Assembly: GCF_000024785.1 (NCBI RefSeq)
Contig: NC_013441.1
Span: 2,232,001-2,296,000 of the forward strand
Length of the DNA: 64,000 nucleotides
Origin: Gordonia bronchialis DSM 43247
Lineage (GTDB): Bacteria; Actinomycetota; Actinomycetes; Mycobacteriales; Mycobacteriaceae
Direction: 5' to 3'
The notes beneath the pieces were generated by a model. The model had not been told where the DNA came from, searched no databases, and saw only the letters and a program-made list of their open reading frames with translations. Every line of letters starts with the position of its first letter. Position 1 is the first letter of the stretch. Made by a program: the position numbers and the translations under genes. This document shows, in pieces, positions 20,302 to 30,228 of the stretch.

Positions 20302-21081
20302 TCATCGGTGCGGCAGGACCACCAGCCGGCCGTCGTGCTCGATCACCTGCACCGGATGATCGTAGGTCTCGGTGAGCAGTGCCGGAGTCATGACCTCCCG
20401 GGTGGGTCCGACCGCCAAGAGCCGGCCCTGTTTCATGACGGCGACGCGGTCGGCGTAGGCGGCGGCCAGCGACAGGTCATGCACCACGAGAAGCACCGCG
20501 GCGCCCGAATCCCGGTGGGCACACAGGATGTCGAGGACCTGTTCCTGATGGCGGATGTCGAGTGCGGCGGTCGGCTCGTCGAGCATCATCACCGGCGTGT
20601 CCTGGGCCACCGCCCGGGCCAGGGACACGCGCGCCTGCTGGCCCCCCGACAGCTGGGAGAACGGCCGGTCGGCGATGTCGGTGAGGTCGCACAGGCGGAT
20701 GGCCTCGGCGATGATCTCGGGAGAGCGCTGGGCCTGCGGTGTCCGCAGCCACGGGTAGCGGCCCATCTCGACGACCTCGGCGACGGTGAAGGGGGTGTCG
20801 GTGCGGTTGTGCTGGGTGACCAGTGACCGGTGGCGGGCCAACTCGCGCACCGGGACCGATGCGAGGTCGTGACCGTCGATCCACACCCGGCCGCGGCGCA
20901 GCGCCCGGGTGCCCGAGAGGACCGACAGCAACGTCGATTTTCCGCACCCGTTGGGTCCGACCAGGGCGACCAGCTCACGCGGATGCACTTGCACGGACAC
21001 CTCGCGGACCACGTCCCGACCGCCCAGTTCCACCGATACGTCCTGGGCCGCGATTCCCGCGGTCGCGGTCTCAGGAGTCAC
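20302..21081 (-). CDS. hmuV: Haem ABC transporter, ATP-binding protein
   Basis: This 259-residue ATPase has Walker A GPNGCGKSTLL and signature LSGGQQARVSLARA. The Walker B VMMLDEPTAALD and the H-loop in VVHDLSLAA follow. It powers the FecCD-type permease encoded upstream. The ATG at 21081 overlaps the hmuU stop by 4 bases. The haem assignment comes from the three-gene order and HmuT/HmuU similarity; a siderophore or B12 role cannot be excluded. Confidence 0.88.
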   Translation of the reverse strand: MTPETATAGIAAQDVSVELGGRDVVREVSVQVHPRELVALVGPNGCGKSTLLSVLSGTRALRRGRVWIDGHDLASVPVRELARHRSLVTQHNRTDTPFTVAEVVEMGRYPWLRTPQAQRSPEIIAEAIRLCDLTDIADRPFSQLSGGQQARVSLARAVAQDTPVMMLDEPTAALDIRHQEQVLDILCAHRDSGAAVLLVVHDLSLAAAYADRVAVMKQGRLLAVGPTREVMTPALLTETYDHPVQVIEHDGRLVVLPHR

Positions 21082-22178
21082 CAGCCCGCTCCGGCGTGGC
21101 GGCTGCGGCGCAGCAGGATGAAGAAGACCGGGCCGCCGATCAGTGCCGTGAACACGCCGAGTGGGAGTTCGCCGTCGCCGAGCACGGTGCGCGCTGCGAG
21201 GTCGGCCGCGGTGATCACCAGTGCGCCACCGATCACACTGGTGGGCAACAGGATCGAATGCCGCGGTCCGACGATCAGGCGCATCACGTGCGGGACCACC
21301 AGGCCGACGAACATGATGATCCCGGCGAAGGCGACTGCGGCCGCGGTCAGGATCGACACCAGGACGATTGCCTGGCGACGCACGAGCTCGACGTTCACGC
21401 CCAGCGAGGCGGCCTGGATCTCACCGAGGGCGAGCAGGTCCAGCTTGTGCACCAGCAGCAGTGCGGTCGCGATCCCCGCGACGATCAGCGGCGCCGACAC
21501 CCAGACCTCGTTCCAGCCCTTGCCGGCCAGCGAACCCAACTGCCAGAACACGATCTGCTCGCGCTGCTCGGAGTTGGCCACCGAGGTGAGGTAGGCGATG
21601 ATCCCCAGAGCGAAGGCGTTGACGGCAATGCCGGTGAGCACCAGCATGATCGCCGACGACGAGCCGTCCCGCAGGGACAGGATGTAGATCGCGAACGCGG
21701 TGAACAGGCCGGACACGAAGGCGGCACCGGCGATCGCCCAGTTCGCCGAGAGGCTGCCGGCACCGGCGCTGGAACCGCCGGTCAGCACGATCATCAGGCA
21801 GGCGCCCACCGCGGCACCCGAAGAGACCCCGATGACGCCGGGTTCGGCCAACGGGTTGGCGAGCACTCCCTGTAACAGGCATCCACCGGCGCCGAGCGCC
21901 GCGCCGACGAGGAGCCCGAGCACGATGCGTGGGAAACGCACATTCCACAGGGCCGCCTCACCGAGCGGATGGCTGGGCAGCGGTCCCACATCCAGATAGA
22001 AGTGGTGCAACAGGGAACCGAGAACCTCCACCGGTGGGATCACGACCTGGCCGGTGCCGGCCGAGATGATCGCCACCAGCGTGGTCGCGGCCACCATGAT
22101 CGCGACCACGATGACGTTGCGGGTGCGGTGACGGTGCTGCCGGGCCGGTCGCGCGTCGGAGGCGGTGGGGGCGCTCAC
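21078..22178 (-). CDS. hmuU: Haem ABC transporter, FecCD-family permease
   Basis: This 366-residue polytopic permease has about ten hydrophobic segments. FPRIVLGLLVGAALGAGGCLLQGVLANPLAEPGVIGVSSGAA is the conserved FecCD/BtuC entry region (helices 2-3). IMFVGLVVPHVMRLIVGPRH near the C-terminus is the coupling region. It forms a homodimer that receives ligand from HmuT. The reading frame overlaps hmuT (22175-22178) and hmuV (21078-21081) by ATGA-type junctions. Confidence 0.9.
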   Translation of the reverse strand: MSAPTASDARPARQHRHRTRNVIVVAIMVAATTLVAIISAGTGQVVIPPVEVLGSLLHHFYLDVGPLPSHPLGEAALWNVRFPRIVLGLLVGAALGAGGCLLQGVLANPLAEPGVIGVSSGAAVGACLMIVLTGGSSAGAGSLSANWAIAGAAFVSGLFTAFAIYILSLRDGSSSAIMLVLTGIAVNAFALGIIAYLTSVANSEQREQIVFWQLGSLAGKGWNEVWVSAPLIVAGIATALLLVHKLDLLALGEIQAASLGVNVELVRRQAIVLVSILTAAAVAFAGIIMFVGLVVPHVMRLIVGPRHSILLPTSVIGGALVITAADLAARTVLGDGELPLGVFTALIGGPVFFILLRRSRHAGAGW

Positions 22179-23215
22179 CGATAGACCGCCCGGGCCAGTG
22201 CGGCGAGCACTTCTCCGACGTCCGGGCCGAAGGCGAGGATCTTGGACTGATCCATCTGGACCACCCGCCGGTGGCGTCCGGCGTCGGTCTCGGCGATACC
22301 GGGGAGCGCCAGCACGCCATCGGGCCCGCCGACCGTCGCGGCACCCTGGGTCATCACGAGGATGACGTCGGGGTTGGCGGCCAGCATGACCTCGGCGTTC
22401 ACCTGGGTGAGTGCGTCGGTGATGTGGGCCACCTCGGCGGCGTCGCGCCCGCCGAGCCCGGCGATGAGGTCGTCGGCACCCGAACCGGGTCCCAGCAGGT
22501 ACAGGATCGACGGCCCGCGAATGTAGATGAACGCCATCACCGGGTCACCGGACGGCGTGGGAACCAGCCGTCGAGCCGCCGCGAGTTGGGCGTCGGTGCG
22601 GGCGGCGAGCGCCGCGCCCTGAGGAGCAACTCCCAGACTCGTGGCGACCGACCGGATCAGCGCGTCGTTGGAGGCGAGGTTGCGCGCACTCGGGAAGACG
22701 ACGACGGTCACGCCGGAGTTGCGGATCTGATCGACGGTGGACTGGGGCACCGTGGCATCGGTGACCAGCAGGATCGTCGGGGCCAGGGCGAGGACCGCCT
22801 CGGCGTTCAGGGTGTGACCCCGGTTGGTGACGAGCGGCAGCTCGGCGGCCGAGGGAAAAGCTGTCGACATGTCGCGGCCCACGACATTGGCGCCGAGCCC
22901 CAGGGAGAACACGATGGTCCCGAGCGTTCCGTTGAGATCGACCGCGACGATGCGGCTGACGTCGGTGACGGTGACCTTGCCGTAGCGCAGCGAGTCGACG
23001 GTCACCGGCAGACGAGGAGGCGGATTCGTGGCGACCGGCTCGACGTCGGAGGAGGGGAGCGTCGCGGTCTGCGGGCCCTCGCGCAGATGCTCCGACGGCG
23101 ACACCGTGGCGGACTGCTCGATGGGGGTGACAAAGCAGCCGGTGATGGTGAGTGCGATCGCGGCGAGAACGGCCACCACGGACAGCATTCGTGTCAGCTG
23201 CCCGATCCGCCTCAT
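22175..23215 (-). CDS. hmuT: Haem ABC transporter, substrate-binding lipoprotein
   Basis: This 346-residue lipoprotein has a signal peptide ending at the lipobox TITGC. A class III solute-binding fold follows, with SRIVAVDLNGTLGTIVFSLG at the N-lobe and VNAEVMLAANPDVILVM in the C-lobe. The Tyr in FIYIRGPSILYLLG lies where HmuT-type proteins contact haem (inference). On the minus strand TAAGGT ends 7 bases before the ATG at 23215, so the operon may have a leaderless mRNA. No iron box was seen upstream. Confidence 0.88.
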   Translation of the reverse strand: MRRIGQLTRMLSVVAVLAAIALTITGCFVTPIEQSATVSPSEHLREGPQTATLPSSDVEPVATNPPPRLPVTVDSLRYGKVTVTDVSRIVAVDLNGTLGTIVFSLGLGANVVGRDMSTAFPSAAELPLVTNRGHTLNAEAVLALAPTILLVTDATVPQSTVDQIRNSGVTVVVFPSARNLASNDALIRSVATSLGVAPQGAALAARTDAQLAAARRLVPTPSGDPVMAFIYIRGPSILYLLGPGSGADDLIAGLGGRDAAEVAHITDALTQVNAEVMLAANPDVILVMTQGAATVGGPDGVLALPGIAETDAGRHRRVVQMDQSKILAFGPDVGEVLAALARAVYR

Positions 23216-23310
23216 GAGTGTCACCTTAGTTCCCGGTGCCGGGCGCCTGGTGGCCGGGAGCTGACCGGTGGGCCCGCTCCGTTCACGACGTGGGAGATAG
23301 GCTGGGCAGC

Positions 23311-24174
23311 ATGCCAGTCCGTGCTCCGCTGTCCCCGGGGGTCGTGTCACCGACCCGGCCGGTTCCCGATTCGATCGAACGACCCGAGTACGCGTGGAAG
23401 TCCACCGTCAACGAGGGCCACGAACCCTGGGTGCAGACGCCCGAGACCATCGAGAAGGTGCGGATCGCGGGGAAGATCGCGGCCAACGCGCTGGCCGAGG
23501 CCGGCAAGGCGGTCGCTCCCGGAGTCACCACCGATGAGCTGGACCGCATCGCCCACGAGTACATGATCGACCACGGCGCCTACCCGTCGACGCTGGGTTA
23601 CAAGGGCTTTCCGAAGTCGTGCTGCACCTCCTTGAACGAGGTGATCTGCCACGGGATACCGGATTCGACGGTGATCGCCGACGGTGACATCGTCAACATC
23701 GACGTCACCGCCTACATCCATGGTGTGCACGGCGACACCAACGCGACCTTCCTCGCCGGTGATGTGTCATCGGAGGCCGCGGATCTGGTCGAACGCACCC
23801 GCATCGCCACCGAACGCGCCATCAAGGCGGTCAAACCCGGCCGGGAACTCAACGTCATCGGACGTGTCATCGAGTCCTACGCCAATCGCTTCGGCTACAA
23901 CGTGGTCCGCGACTTCACCGGTCACGGGATCGGCGAGACCTTCCACAACGGACTCGTGGTGTTGCACTACGACGAACCCAACGTGGACACCGTCATCGAG
24001 CCGGGGATGGTCTTCACCATCGAGCCGATGATCAACCTCGGCGGGCTGCCCTGGGAGATGTGGGACGACGGTTGGACCGTCGTCACCGCCGACCGCAGGT
24101 GGACGGCGCAGTTCGAGCACACCCTGGTCGTGACCGACGACGGCGCGGAGATCCTCACTCTGCCCGACTCCTGA
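23311..24174 (+). CDS. map: Methionine aminopeptidase, type I
   Basis: This 287-residue di-metal aminopeptidase removes the initiator Met. The N-terminal extension is the mycobacterial MapB type, with [16 protein letters not shown]. Metal ligands appear in [37 protein letters not shown] and the final [15 protein letters not shown] at 23296-23301 lies 9 bases before the ATG at 23311, so the mRNA is probably leaderless or nearly so. It diverges from hmuT. Confidence 0.95.
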   Translation: MPVRAPLSPGVVSPTRPVPDSIERPEYAWKSTVNEGHEPWVQTPETIEKVRIAGKIAANALAEAGKAVAPGVTTDELDRIAHEYMIDHGAYPSTLGYKGFPKSCCTSLNEVICHGIPDSTVIADGDIVNIDVTAYIHGVHGDTNATFLAGDVSSEAADLVERTRIATERAIKAVKPGRELNVIGRVIESYANRFGYNVVRDFTGHGIGETFHNGLVVLHYDEPNVDTVIEPGMVFTIEPMINLGGLPWEMWDDGWTVVTADRRWTAQFEHTLVVTDDGAEILTLPDS

Positions 24175-24326
24175 CCGCGTCTGTCGATCGGCAGATCTTG
24201 CGTACACAATCCGCTGGTGACGCGCGTATCTGTCGTCCCTGGACGCCTGACGATGCGTAGAGTCACCGCTGATACCGGTCGGCGGAGCGTCGGTCGGGGG
24301 TGAACGACGACAGGGAGGATCGGACC

Positions 24327-25322
24327 GTGGGCAATCCTTACGACCCGAATCAGCAACAGCCGGGCCAGCCCCAGTATCCGGGCCAGCCCCAGTACCCGGG
24401 TCAACCCCAGTACCCGGGTCAGCCCCAGTACCCCGGTCAGCCGGGCGGTCAGCCGGACCCGTGGGCGACGCAGGCGGCACAGCCCGGTCAGTACCCACCC
24501 GGGCCCCAGCCCGGACAGCCCCAGCCCGGACAGCCCCAGCCCGGACAGTGGGCGGGTCAGCCGGGCGGGCCCGGATACCCGCCACCGCCGGCACCCCGAA
24601 AGAGCAAGAAGGCGTGGTGGATCGGCGGTGGTGTCGCGGCCGTCGTGATCGTGGCCGTCATCGCGGTGGTCCTCGCGTTCACGCTTGGCGGCGGTGATGA
24701 TGACGCGCTTCCGACGCCGACCGCTGCTGCCAAGGACCTGATCCTGCCGGAGGCGGATTTCCCGCAGATCAGCGGTGGCAAGTTCACGCTCAAGTCCGGA
24801 GACGACGACAGTTCGACGGCGATCTCGGTGGACAAGCAGGAGTGCAAGGAACTCTTCAAGGACACCGACGACCCCGCGGTCGACAAGGTCACCCGGGAGT
24901 TGGAGGCCGACGACAGTTCGGCGGGCACCCTCGACAACGTCACCTACGGCGTCGACCTCAAGAAGGCGAAAGATCCCAGTTACACAACGGATTTCGGGAC
25001 CATTCTGGAAAAGTGCGGCGATCTGACCCTGACCCTCACCGAGAGCGGTGAGCGACTGCCGGTGCAGGTCCACATGGAACGACTCACGGTGTCCGGTGTC
25101 GACGGCGACTACAACGGTGTCGCGATGACCGGGACCTTCGATGTCAGCGGTATCCAGGTGAAGATGCTGATGAACTTCCTGCTCGGCGTCGAGCGTGGGG
25201 TGTCGTTTCAGACGACCTACGTTCACCTGACCAACGGGAGCGGCACCGTCGGCGACGAGGTGAACAATAACCTTGTGAACATGTTCAACAAGCAGCGCAC
25301 CCGCATCTCCTCGGCAGACTGA
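24327..25322 (+). CDS. Pro/Gln-rich membrane-anchored protein, unknown function
   Basis: This 331-residue protein has three parts: a cytosolic Pro/Gln/Gly/Tyr-rich repeat region (about residues 1-92), one transmembrane helix (about 99-120) and an extracellular domain. The extracellular domain contains LILPEADFPQISGGKF, a Cys in KQECKELF, a second Cys in ILEKCGDLTLTL and the ending QRTRISSAD. It is paralogous to the lipoprotein encoded just downstream. The GTG at 24327 was chosen for the AGGGAGG 8 bases upstream and the typical start GNPYDPNQQ; a GTG at 24300 is also in frame. I do not recognise a named family. Confidence 0.75.
   Translation: MGNPYDPNQQQPGQPQYPGQPQYPGQPQYPGQPQYPGQPGGQPDPWATQAAQPGQYPPGPQPGQPQPGQPQPGQWAGQPGGPGYPPPPAPRKSKKAWWIGGGVAAVVIVAVIAVVLAFTLGGGDDDALPTPTAAAKDLILPEADFPQISGGKFTLKSGDDDSSTAISVDKQECKELFKDTDDPAVDKVTRELEADDSSAGTLDNVTYGVDLKKAKDPSYTTDFGTILEKCGDLTLTLTESGERLPVQVHMERLTVSGVDGDYNGVAMTGTFDVSGIQVKMLMNFLLGVERGVSFQTTYVHLTNGSGTVGDEVNNNLVNMFNKQRTRISSAD
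24366..24437 (+). repeat. 18-bp tandem coding repeats (QPQYPG), four copies
   Basis: Four near-identical 18-base units at 24366, 24384, 24402 and 24420 encode QPQYPG. Only third-position or single-base differences separate them. Such arrays expand and contract by slippage. Confidence 0.85.
24507..24548 (+). repeat. 15-bp tandem coding repeats (QPGQP), nearly three copies
   Basis: Identical 15-base units start at 24507, 24522 and 24537, the last ending after 12 bases. They encode QPGQPQPGQPQPGQ in the cytosolic tail. Confidence 0.85.
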
Positions 25323-25351
25323 TCAGGGGTTCGTCGCCCATTACCGTGGAT

Positions 25352-25371
25352 CCGCCCGATCCTGTGGGCGG
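25352..25371 (+). terminator. Weak hairpin between paralogous genes
   Basis: A 6-bp GC-only stem pairs 25352-25357 with 25366-25371 over an 8-base loop. It is 29 bases after the upstream stop. There is no T tract, so termination is uncertain. Confidence 0.3.
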
Positions 25372-25468
25372 GTTGTGACAGCATCGATGGCGGACGACGA
25401 TCCGACGAGAGGTCCGCGACATGATGGCACCGAAAAGCATGAATCAGTAACGCGCACCGCGTAACTCG

Positions 25469-26248
25469 ATGAGACGCGCCTCGACGGTGTTCGTGGCTGT
25501 CGCCGCTCTCGGTGCGGCGCTGACCCTCGGTGCGTGTGGCGACGACAGTTCGTCGTCGTCGGCGTCGTCGTCGGTGTCGAGCACTCCCTCCGCGGAGACC
25601 TCGGCATCCTCGACCTCGACCTCAGCGTCGGTGGCCGCCGTCCCGACGGTGTCCGCGTCGGAACTGGTGTTGCCGGAGGGTGACTTCCCGCAGGTCAGCG
25701 GTGGCAAGTTTTCACTCGAGGCCGGCGCCGACAACGACAATGACGACGACGTGGCCGTCGACAAACCGGAATGCCGCGACCTGGTCGCGTCCTCCCACGA
25801 AGACGAACGCGGTGTCGATCAGGCCGAGCGCGAACTCGAACTGCCGCAGACCAACGGCACCTCACCGAGCTACAAGGCCAAGGTCAAGAAGCGTATCGAT
25901 CCCGACTACACGGAGAATTTCGACCGCATCCTGGCAGCCTGCGGTTCGTACACGCTGACCGTGCGTGACGACGGCCGGGACATCCCGGTGCGGATGACGA
26001 TGGAGCGGCTCTCCCCGGCGGGAGTCGACGGCGCGTTCAACGGAGTGCGCATGGTCGGCACGTTCACCCAGTCCGGCACGGAGATCTCACTGGTGCAGCA
26101 TCTGCTGCTCGGCGTGGACCGCGGCACCTCCTTCCAGGTGTCCTACGACATCACCAGCACGGGTGGTTCCACCGTCGCCGCGGACGTCGAACGCAACCTC
26201 GTCCAGATGTTCAACGCCCAGCGCACGCGGATCACCGCCGCCAACTGA
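25469..26248 (+). CDS. Secreted lipoprotein, paralogue of the upstream protein
   Basis: This 259-residue protein has a signal peptide ending at the lipobox TLGAC, a Ser/Thr-rich linker (about residues 27-62), and the same extracellular domain as the gene before it. Shared marks are [16 protein letters not shown], Cys in KPECRDL, Cys in [23 protein letters not shown] and the C-terminal QRTRITAAN. The paired Cys residues could form a disulfide. Function unknown; a cell-envelope or sensor role is a guess. The ATG at 25469 has no clear ribosome binding site. Confidence 0.75.
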   Translation: MRRASTVFVAVAALGAALTLGACGDDSSSSSASSSVSSTPSAETSASSTSTSASVAAVPTVSASELVLPEGDFPQVSGGKFSLEAGADNDNDDDVAVDKPECRDLVASSHEDERGVDQAERELELPQTNGTSPSYKAKVKKRIDPDYTENFDRILAACGSYTLTVRDDGRDIPVRMTMERLSPAGVDGAFNGVRMVGTFTQSGTEISLVQHLLLGVDRGTSFQVSYDITSTGGSTVAADVERNLVQMFNAQRTRITAAN

Positions 26249-26306
26249 GCGTCCGCTCGTCGCATCCCCTGGCGCGCGGGCCGGTGCGGACCGTACGCTG
26301 ACCGGC

Positions 26307-27860
26307 GTGGACGAACTCCGCGGGGCAGTGCTGATCGGTGGCACCAGCAGCGATGCGGGTAAGAGCCTCGTCGTCGCCGGATTGTGCCGTGCACTGGTCC
26401 GAGAGGGTGTCCGGGTGGCGCCGTTCAAGGCGCAGAACATGTCGAACAACTCGGTCGTCACACCCGACGGCGGTGAGATCGGTCGTGCCCAGGCGCTGCA
26501 GGCCTATGCCTGCGGGCTGGAGCCCTCCACCCGGTTCAACCCGGTGCTCCTCAAACCCGGCGGTGACCGCCGATCCCATGTGGTGCTTCGCGGTCAACCG
26601 GCCGGCGACGTCGGCGCCGCCGACTACCTGACCTGGCGGAACCGTCTGCGCGAGCTTGTTGTGGACGAATTCACTTCTCTCCGAGGTGAATACGATGTCG
26701 TCGTGGTCGAGGGGGCAGGGTCGGTCGCTGAGATCAACCTCCGCGACAGCGACATCGCCAACCTCGGATTGGCCCAGGGCTGCGGGCTGCCGGTACTGCT
26801 GGTCACCGACATCGATCGCGGCGGTTCGCTGGCGCATCTGTTCGGCACCACCGCCATCCTCGACCCCGCAGATCAGGCCCTGATCGCCGGATTCGTGATC
26901 AACAAGTTCCGCGGTGACCCGGCCATCCTGCAGCCGGGACTGGACCGGCTGGCCGAACTGACCGGACGACGCACCCTCGGGGTGGTGCCATACGCGACAG
27001 ACCTGTGGATCGACGCGGAGGATTCGCTGGCCGCTCCGGTGGGGCGGCGGGTGGGACCGGCCCTCGCGGGTTCGGACCGCGACGACGCGGCGCCTTCCGG
27101 CTCGGGCCGCCTCACCGTGGCCGCGATCCGGCTGCCGCGGATCTCCAACTCGACCGACGTCGAGGCGCTGGCCTGTGAACCCGGTGTCGACGTCACCTGG
27201 GTCGACGACCCGGGCAGCGTGGCGGCAGCCGACCTGGTGGTGGTACCCGGCACGCGTGCCACCGTCGCCGACCTCACCTGGGTACGCGAACTCGGTATCG
27301 GGGACGCCCTGGCCGCCCGTGCGCGCCGGGGTGGTCCGATCGTGGCGATCTGCGGCGGCTTCCAGATGCTCGCCCGCACCATCGACGACCCGGTGGAATC
27401 CGGTACCGGCCGGGTGGACGGCCTCGGCCTCCTCGACATCGACATCGTCTTCGGAGAGCAGAAGACACTCCGGCAGGTACATGGGACGGTGGGCAGGCGT
27501 CGGGTCACCGGATACGAGATCCACCACGGTCAGGTGGTGGACTCGGCCGAACAGTCCTGGATCGATGCCGACGGTGCGGGAGAGGGCGCCGTACGCGGTG
27601 CGATTCGCGGCACCCACTGGCATGGATTGCTGGCCAACAACGACTTTCGCCGCGACCTGCTGATCTCGGTGGCCGCTGCGGCGGGTGCATCCGGCTTCCG
27701 GCCGGCGCCCGACACGGACGTCGACGCGATCCGCCAGGCACAGGTCGACCTCATCGCCGACCTCCTGACCACACACCTCGACATGGATGCCGTCGCGCAG
27801 ATCATCAGCGGCCCGCCGGCTGCGATGCCGACCATCGTTCATCGGCTCGTCGGCTCCTGA
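26307..27860 (+). CDS. cobQ: Cobyric acid synthase
   Basis: This 517-residue amidotransferase amidates four carboxylates of adenosylcobyrinic diamide in cobalamin synthesis. The N-terminal DTB-synthetase-like ATPase domain carries [30 protein letters not shown] and [15 protein letters not shown]. The C-terminal class I glutaminase domain has the nucleophile Cys in [13 protein letters not shown] at 26307 lies 7 bases after TACGCT (26294-26299), consistent with a leaderless start. The other cob genes lie 8-16 kb downstream. Confidence 0.95.
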   Translation: MDELRGAVLIGGTSSDAGKSLVVAGLCRALVREGVRVAPFKAQNMSNNSVVTPDGGEIGRAQALQAYACGLEPSTRFNPVLLKPGGDRRSHVVLRGQPAGDVGAADYLTWRNRLRELVVDEFTSLRGEYDVVVVEGAGSVAEINLRDSDIANLGLAQGCGLPVLLVTDIDRGGSLAHLFGTTAILDPADQALIAGFVINKFRGDPAILQPGLDRLAELTGRRTLGVVPYATDLWIDAEDSLAAPVGRRVGPALAGSDRDDAAPSGSGRLTVAAIRLPRISNSTDVEALACEPGVDVTWVDDPGSVAAADLVVVPGTRATVADLTWVRELGIGDALAARARRGGPIVAICGGFQMLARTIDDPVESGTGRVDGLGLLDIDIVFGEQKTLRQVHGTVGRRRVTGYEIHHGQVVDSAEQSWIDADGAGEGAVRGAIRGTHWHGLLANNDFRRDLLISVAAAAGASGFRPAPDTDVDAIRQAQVDLIADLLTTHLDMDAVAQIISGPPAAMPTIVHRLVGS

Positions 27861-27949
27861 TCGGCTGCCGCCGCCTCGCTCACCGACGAGTCCGGATTGT
27901 GCACCCGGTGTCACCGCAGAGCCGGCGTCCGTCACCTATCGTGGGGCGG

Positions 27950-28774
27950 GTGGAGACAGAACTGCGGTCGGTGACCGTCGGAGACCTCACCTTCGATGTC
28001 CGGGTCGGCGGACCGGACCGGGGCCCCTGGGTCCTGTTATTGCACGGCTTCCCGGTCAACGGGAGTTGCTACGACGACGTCGTGCCGCGACTGCACGAAT
28101 CGGGGCTGCGCACGATCGTGCCCGACCAGCGGGGGTACAGCCCGGGCGCGCGTCCCGAGGGCGTCGAGCCCTACCGGCTCGATCACCTCGTTGCCGACGC
28201 CATCGGCATCCTCGATGCGCTCGAGGTGCGCTATGCAATCCTCGTCGGGCATGACTGGGGTGGCATCGTGGCATGGCATCTCGCGGCTCGGCATCCGGAC
28301 CGTTTCACCGGGCTGGTGGTGGCCTCCACCGGGCACCCGGTGGCCACCCGGGAGGCGTTGGCCAACAGCGATCAGCGTGAACGTTCTTCTTACATCAAGG
28401 ATTTCGTGACCGACGGCTTCGAGGAGAAGCTCCTCGCCCGCGACGGCGTCCTGCTGCGACGGGCCGGGGTGACGGCCGAGGAGCTCGCACCGCTCACCGA
28501 GCCGGGTGCCCTGACCCCGCCGCTCAACTGGTACCGCGCCAACTTCCTCGGCGACATCAAGGCGACCATGTCGTGCCCGCCGGTGGAGATCCCGACGACG
28601 ATGGTGTGGAGCGACGGCGATCCGGCCCTCGGCCGCGAACAGGCCGTGGGATCGGCGCGCTATGTCTACTCCGACTTCAGGTTCTGTGAGCTGCCCGGGA
28701 TAGACCACTGGATTCCGCAGAAGGCCTCCGCGGCGTTGGCCAGCGAGATCGCTTTGCGCTCAGCGGTTTTCTGA
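27950..28774 (+). CDS. Alpha/beta hydrolase, epoxide hydrolase-like
   Basis: This 274-residue protein has the oxyanion motif LLHGFPVNGSCYDDV and the nucleophile elbow GHDWGG, where Asp replaces Ser. Asp at the elbow is typical of epoxide hydrolases and haloalkane dehalogenases. The catalytic His lies in GIDHWIPQK. Substrate unknown. TATCGT at 27937-27942 ends 7 bases before the GTG at 27950, favouring this start and a leaderless mRNA. It converges on mtr across a strong hairpin. Confidence 0.85.
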   Translation: METELRSVTVGDLTFDVRVGGPDRGPWVLLLHGFPVNGSCYDDVVPRLHESGLRTIVPDQRGYSPGARPEGVEPYRLDHLVADAIGILDALEVRYAILVGHDWGGIVAWHLAARHPDRFTGLVVASTGHPVATREALANSDQRERSSYIKDFVTDGFEEKLLARDGVLLRRAGVTAEELAPLTEPGALTPPLNWYRANFLGDIKATMSCPPVEIPTTMVWSDGDPALGREQAVGSARYVYSDFRFCELPGIDHWIPQKASAALASEIALRSAVF

Positions 28775-28783
28775 CCAGCACGA

Positions 28784-28828
28784 ACTCGTCGTAGCAGGTC
28801 ACTCCAGGCGTGACCGGCTACGACGAGT
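28784..28828. terminator. Bidirectional terminator between convergent genes
   Basis: An 18-pair stem with one mismatch pairs 28784-28802 with 28810-28828 over a 7-base loop. It fills the gap between the hydrolase stop and the mtr stop. There is no long T tract on either strand. Confidence 0.65.
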
Positions 28829-28833
28829 CGCGA

Positions 28834-30228
28834 TCAGATCTCCAGACCCAGCAGGGCGTTCTCGAGAACCTCGGGCATCGCCGGGTGAATCCAGTACTGC
28901 CCGCGCGCCATGTCGGTGGCCCGCAGCCCGAAGTGCATCGCCTGGATGACCGGCTGGATGACCGTCGGTGCCTGCGGCCCGATGATATGACACCCCAGCA
29001 GCTCTCCGGTGCCGCGCTCGGCGATGATCTTGCAGAATCCGGAGGTGTCCTCCATCGCCCACCCGTAGGCCACGTCGCCGTATGCCTGCACCTTCACGGT
29101 GATGTCGCGTCCGGTGTCTCGGGCCTGCGCCTCGGTCATCCCGACGTAGGCGATCTGGGGGTGGGTGAACACCGCCGCCGGTACATACCGGTGATCGAAG
29201 CTCACCAGATCTGTTGCGTCCCAACCCTTCAGCAGGTTCTCCTGAACCACCCGCTCTTCGTGATTGGCGACGTGTTTGAGTTGATACGGCGAGCTCACGT
29301 CACCCAGCGTCCACACGCCACGGGCCGCGGTGCGGCCGTGCGCGTCGCACACCACGCGACCCTCGGCGTCGAGTTCGATGCCCACCGAGTCGAGATTGAG
29401 ACGGTCGCCGTTGGGTTCGCGCCCGGTCGCGACCAGCAGCGCATCGGCCTCGAGTTCGGTGCCGTCGTCGAGGGCGAGGCATACCCCACCGCCGGGCCGG
29501 TCGGCCGCACCGGACACCTGCGCGTTCAGATGCAGGTCCCAGCGGTCGCCGGCCAGTTCGGTGAACCGCACGGAGACGTCGTCGTCGAGTTTGCGGAGCA
29601 ACCGGCCGCCCCGCGCGACGATGGACACCCGACTCCCCAGCGCCCCGAAGACGTGCGCGAATTCGGCTGCGATGTAACCGCTTCCGACGATCACGAGGTG
29701 CTCGGGCAGTGCCGACAGACGCATCACGTCGTTGTTGGTGTGATAGGTGACATCCGAGTCGGCGATCGCCGACGGCACCGTGGCCCGCGAACCGGCCGCC
29801 AGCACCACCTCGCGGGCGAGGACCACGTCGTCGGCCGTCACCAGGCGGTACCGCCCCTGCTCGTCGCGGCCGTCGAACTCGACGTGCGCCGAGTAGACGG
29901 TGATGTTGTCGCACCGGTCCTCGCGGTACTCCTTGCCGCCCGCGGACAGCGGGTCGATCCGGCCGAAGACGCGGTCGACGATGGCGGGCCAGTCCACCGA
30001 ATCGACGTGGGCATGCACCCCGAGACGGGCACTGTGCCGGGCGATCTCGGCGACCTCGGCGGCATAGACAAACATCTTGGTCGGAATGCAGCCGACATTC
30101 AGGCAGGTCCCGCCGTAGACACCTTCCTCGAAAATGGCGATCGAGGTGCCGGCGAACCGGTCGTCGGGGATGGAGTTCCCGCTGCCGGAGCCGATGATGG
30201 CCAGGTCGACGATCTGTGTCTCGCTCAT
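28834..30228 (-). CDS. mtr: Mycothione reductase
   Basis: This 464-residue pyridine nucleotide-disulfide oxidoreductase reduces mycothiol disulfide with NADPH. The FAD-binding start reads [11 protein letters not shown]. The redox-active pair is in [34 protein letters not shown] binds NADPH, and the C-terminal [13 protein letters not shown] holds the His-Glu dyad. It indicates mycothiol as the main thiol, as in Actinobacteria. Its ATG overlaps the stop of the upstream hydrolase gene by 4 bases. Confidence 0.95.
   Translation of the reverse strand: MSETQIVDLAIIGSGSGNSIPDDRFAGTSIAIFEEGVYGGTCLNVGCIPTKMFVYAAEVAEIARHSARLGVHAHVDSVDWPAIVDRVFGRIDPLSAGGKEYREDRCDNITVYSAHVEFDGRDEQGRYRLVTADDVVLAREVVLAAGSRATVPSAIADSDVTYHTNNDVMRLSALPEHLVIVGSGYIAAEFAHVFGALGSRVSIVARGGRLLRKLDDDVSVRFTELAGDRWDLHLNAQVSGAADRPGGGVCLALDDGTELEADALLVATGREPNGDRLNLDSVGIELDAEGRVVCDAHGRTAARGVWTLGDVSSPYQLKHVANHEERVVQENLLKGWDATDLVSFDHRYVPAAVFTHPQIAYVGMTEAQARDTGRDITVKVQAYGDVAYGWAMEDTSGFCKIIAERGTGELLGCHIIGPQAPTVIQPVIQAMHFGLRATDMARGQYWIHPAMPEVLENALLGLEI

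Noticed and set aside
23216..23310. Iron or haem operator upstream of hmuTUV
   Set aside because: No sequence close to an IdeR box or other recognised palindrome was found between hmuT and map.
24358..24548. Tandem short repeats considered as a CRISPR array
   Set aside because: Units are 15-18 bases with no unique spacers and encode a Pro/Gln repeat in frame. No cas genes are present.
26232..27935. A 567-codon minus-strand open frame opposite cobQ
   Set aside because: Antisense shadow of cobQ with low-complexity Arg/Gly/Val-rich content and no ribosome binding site.
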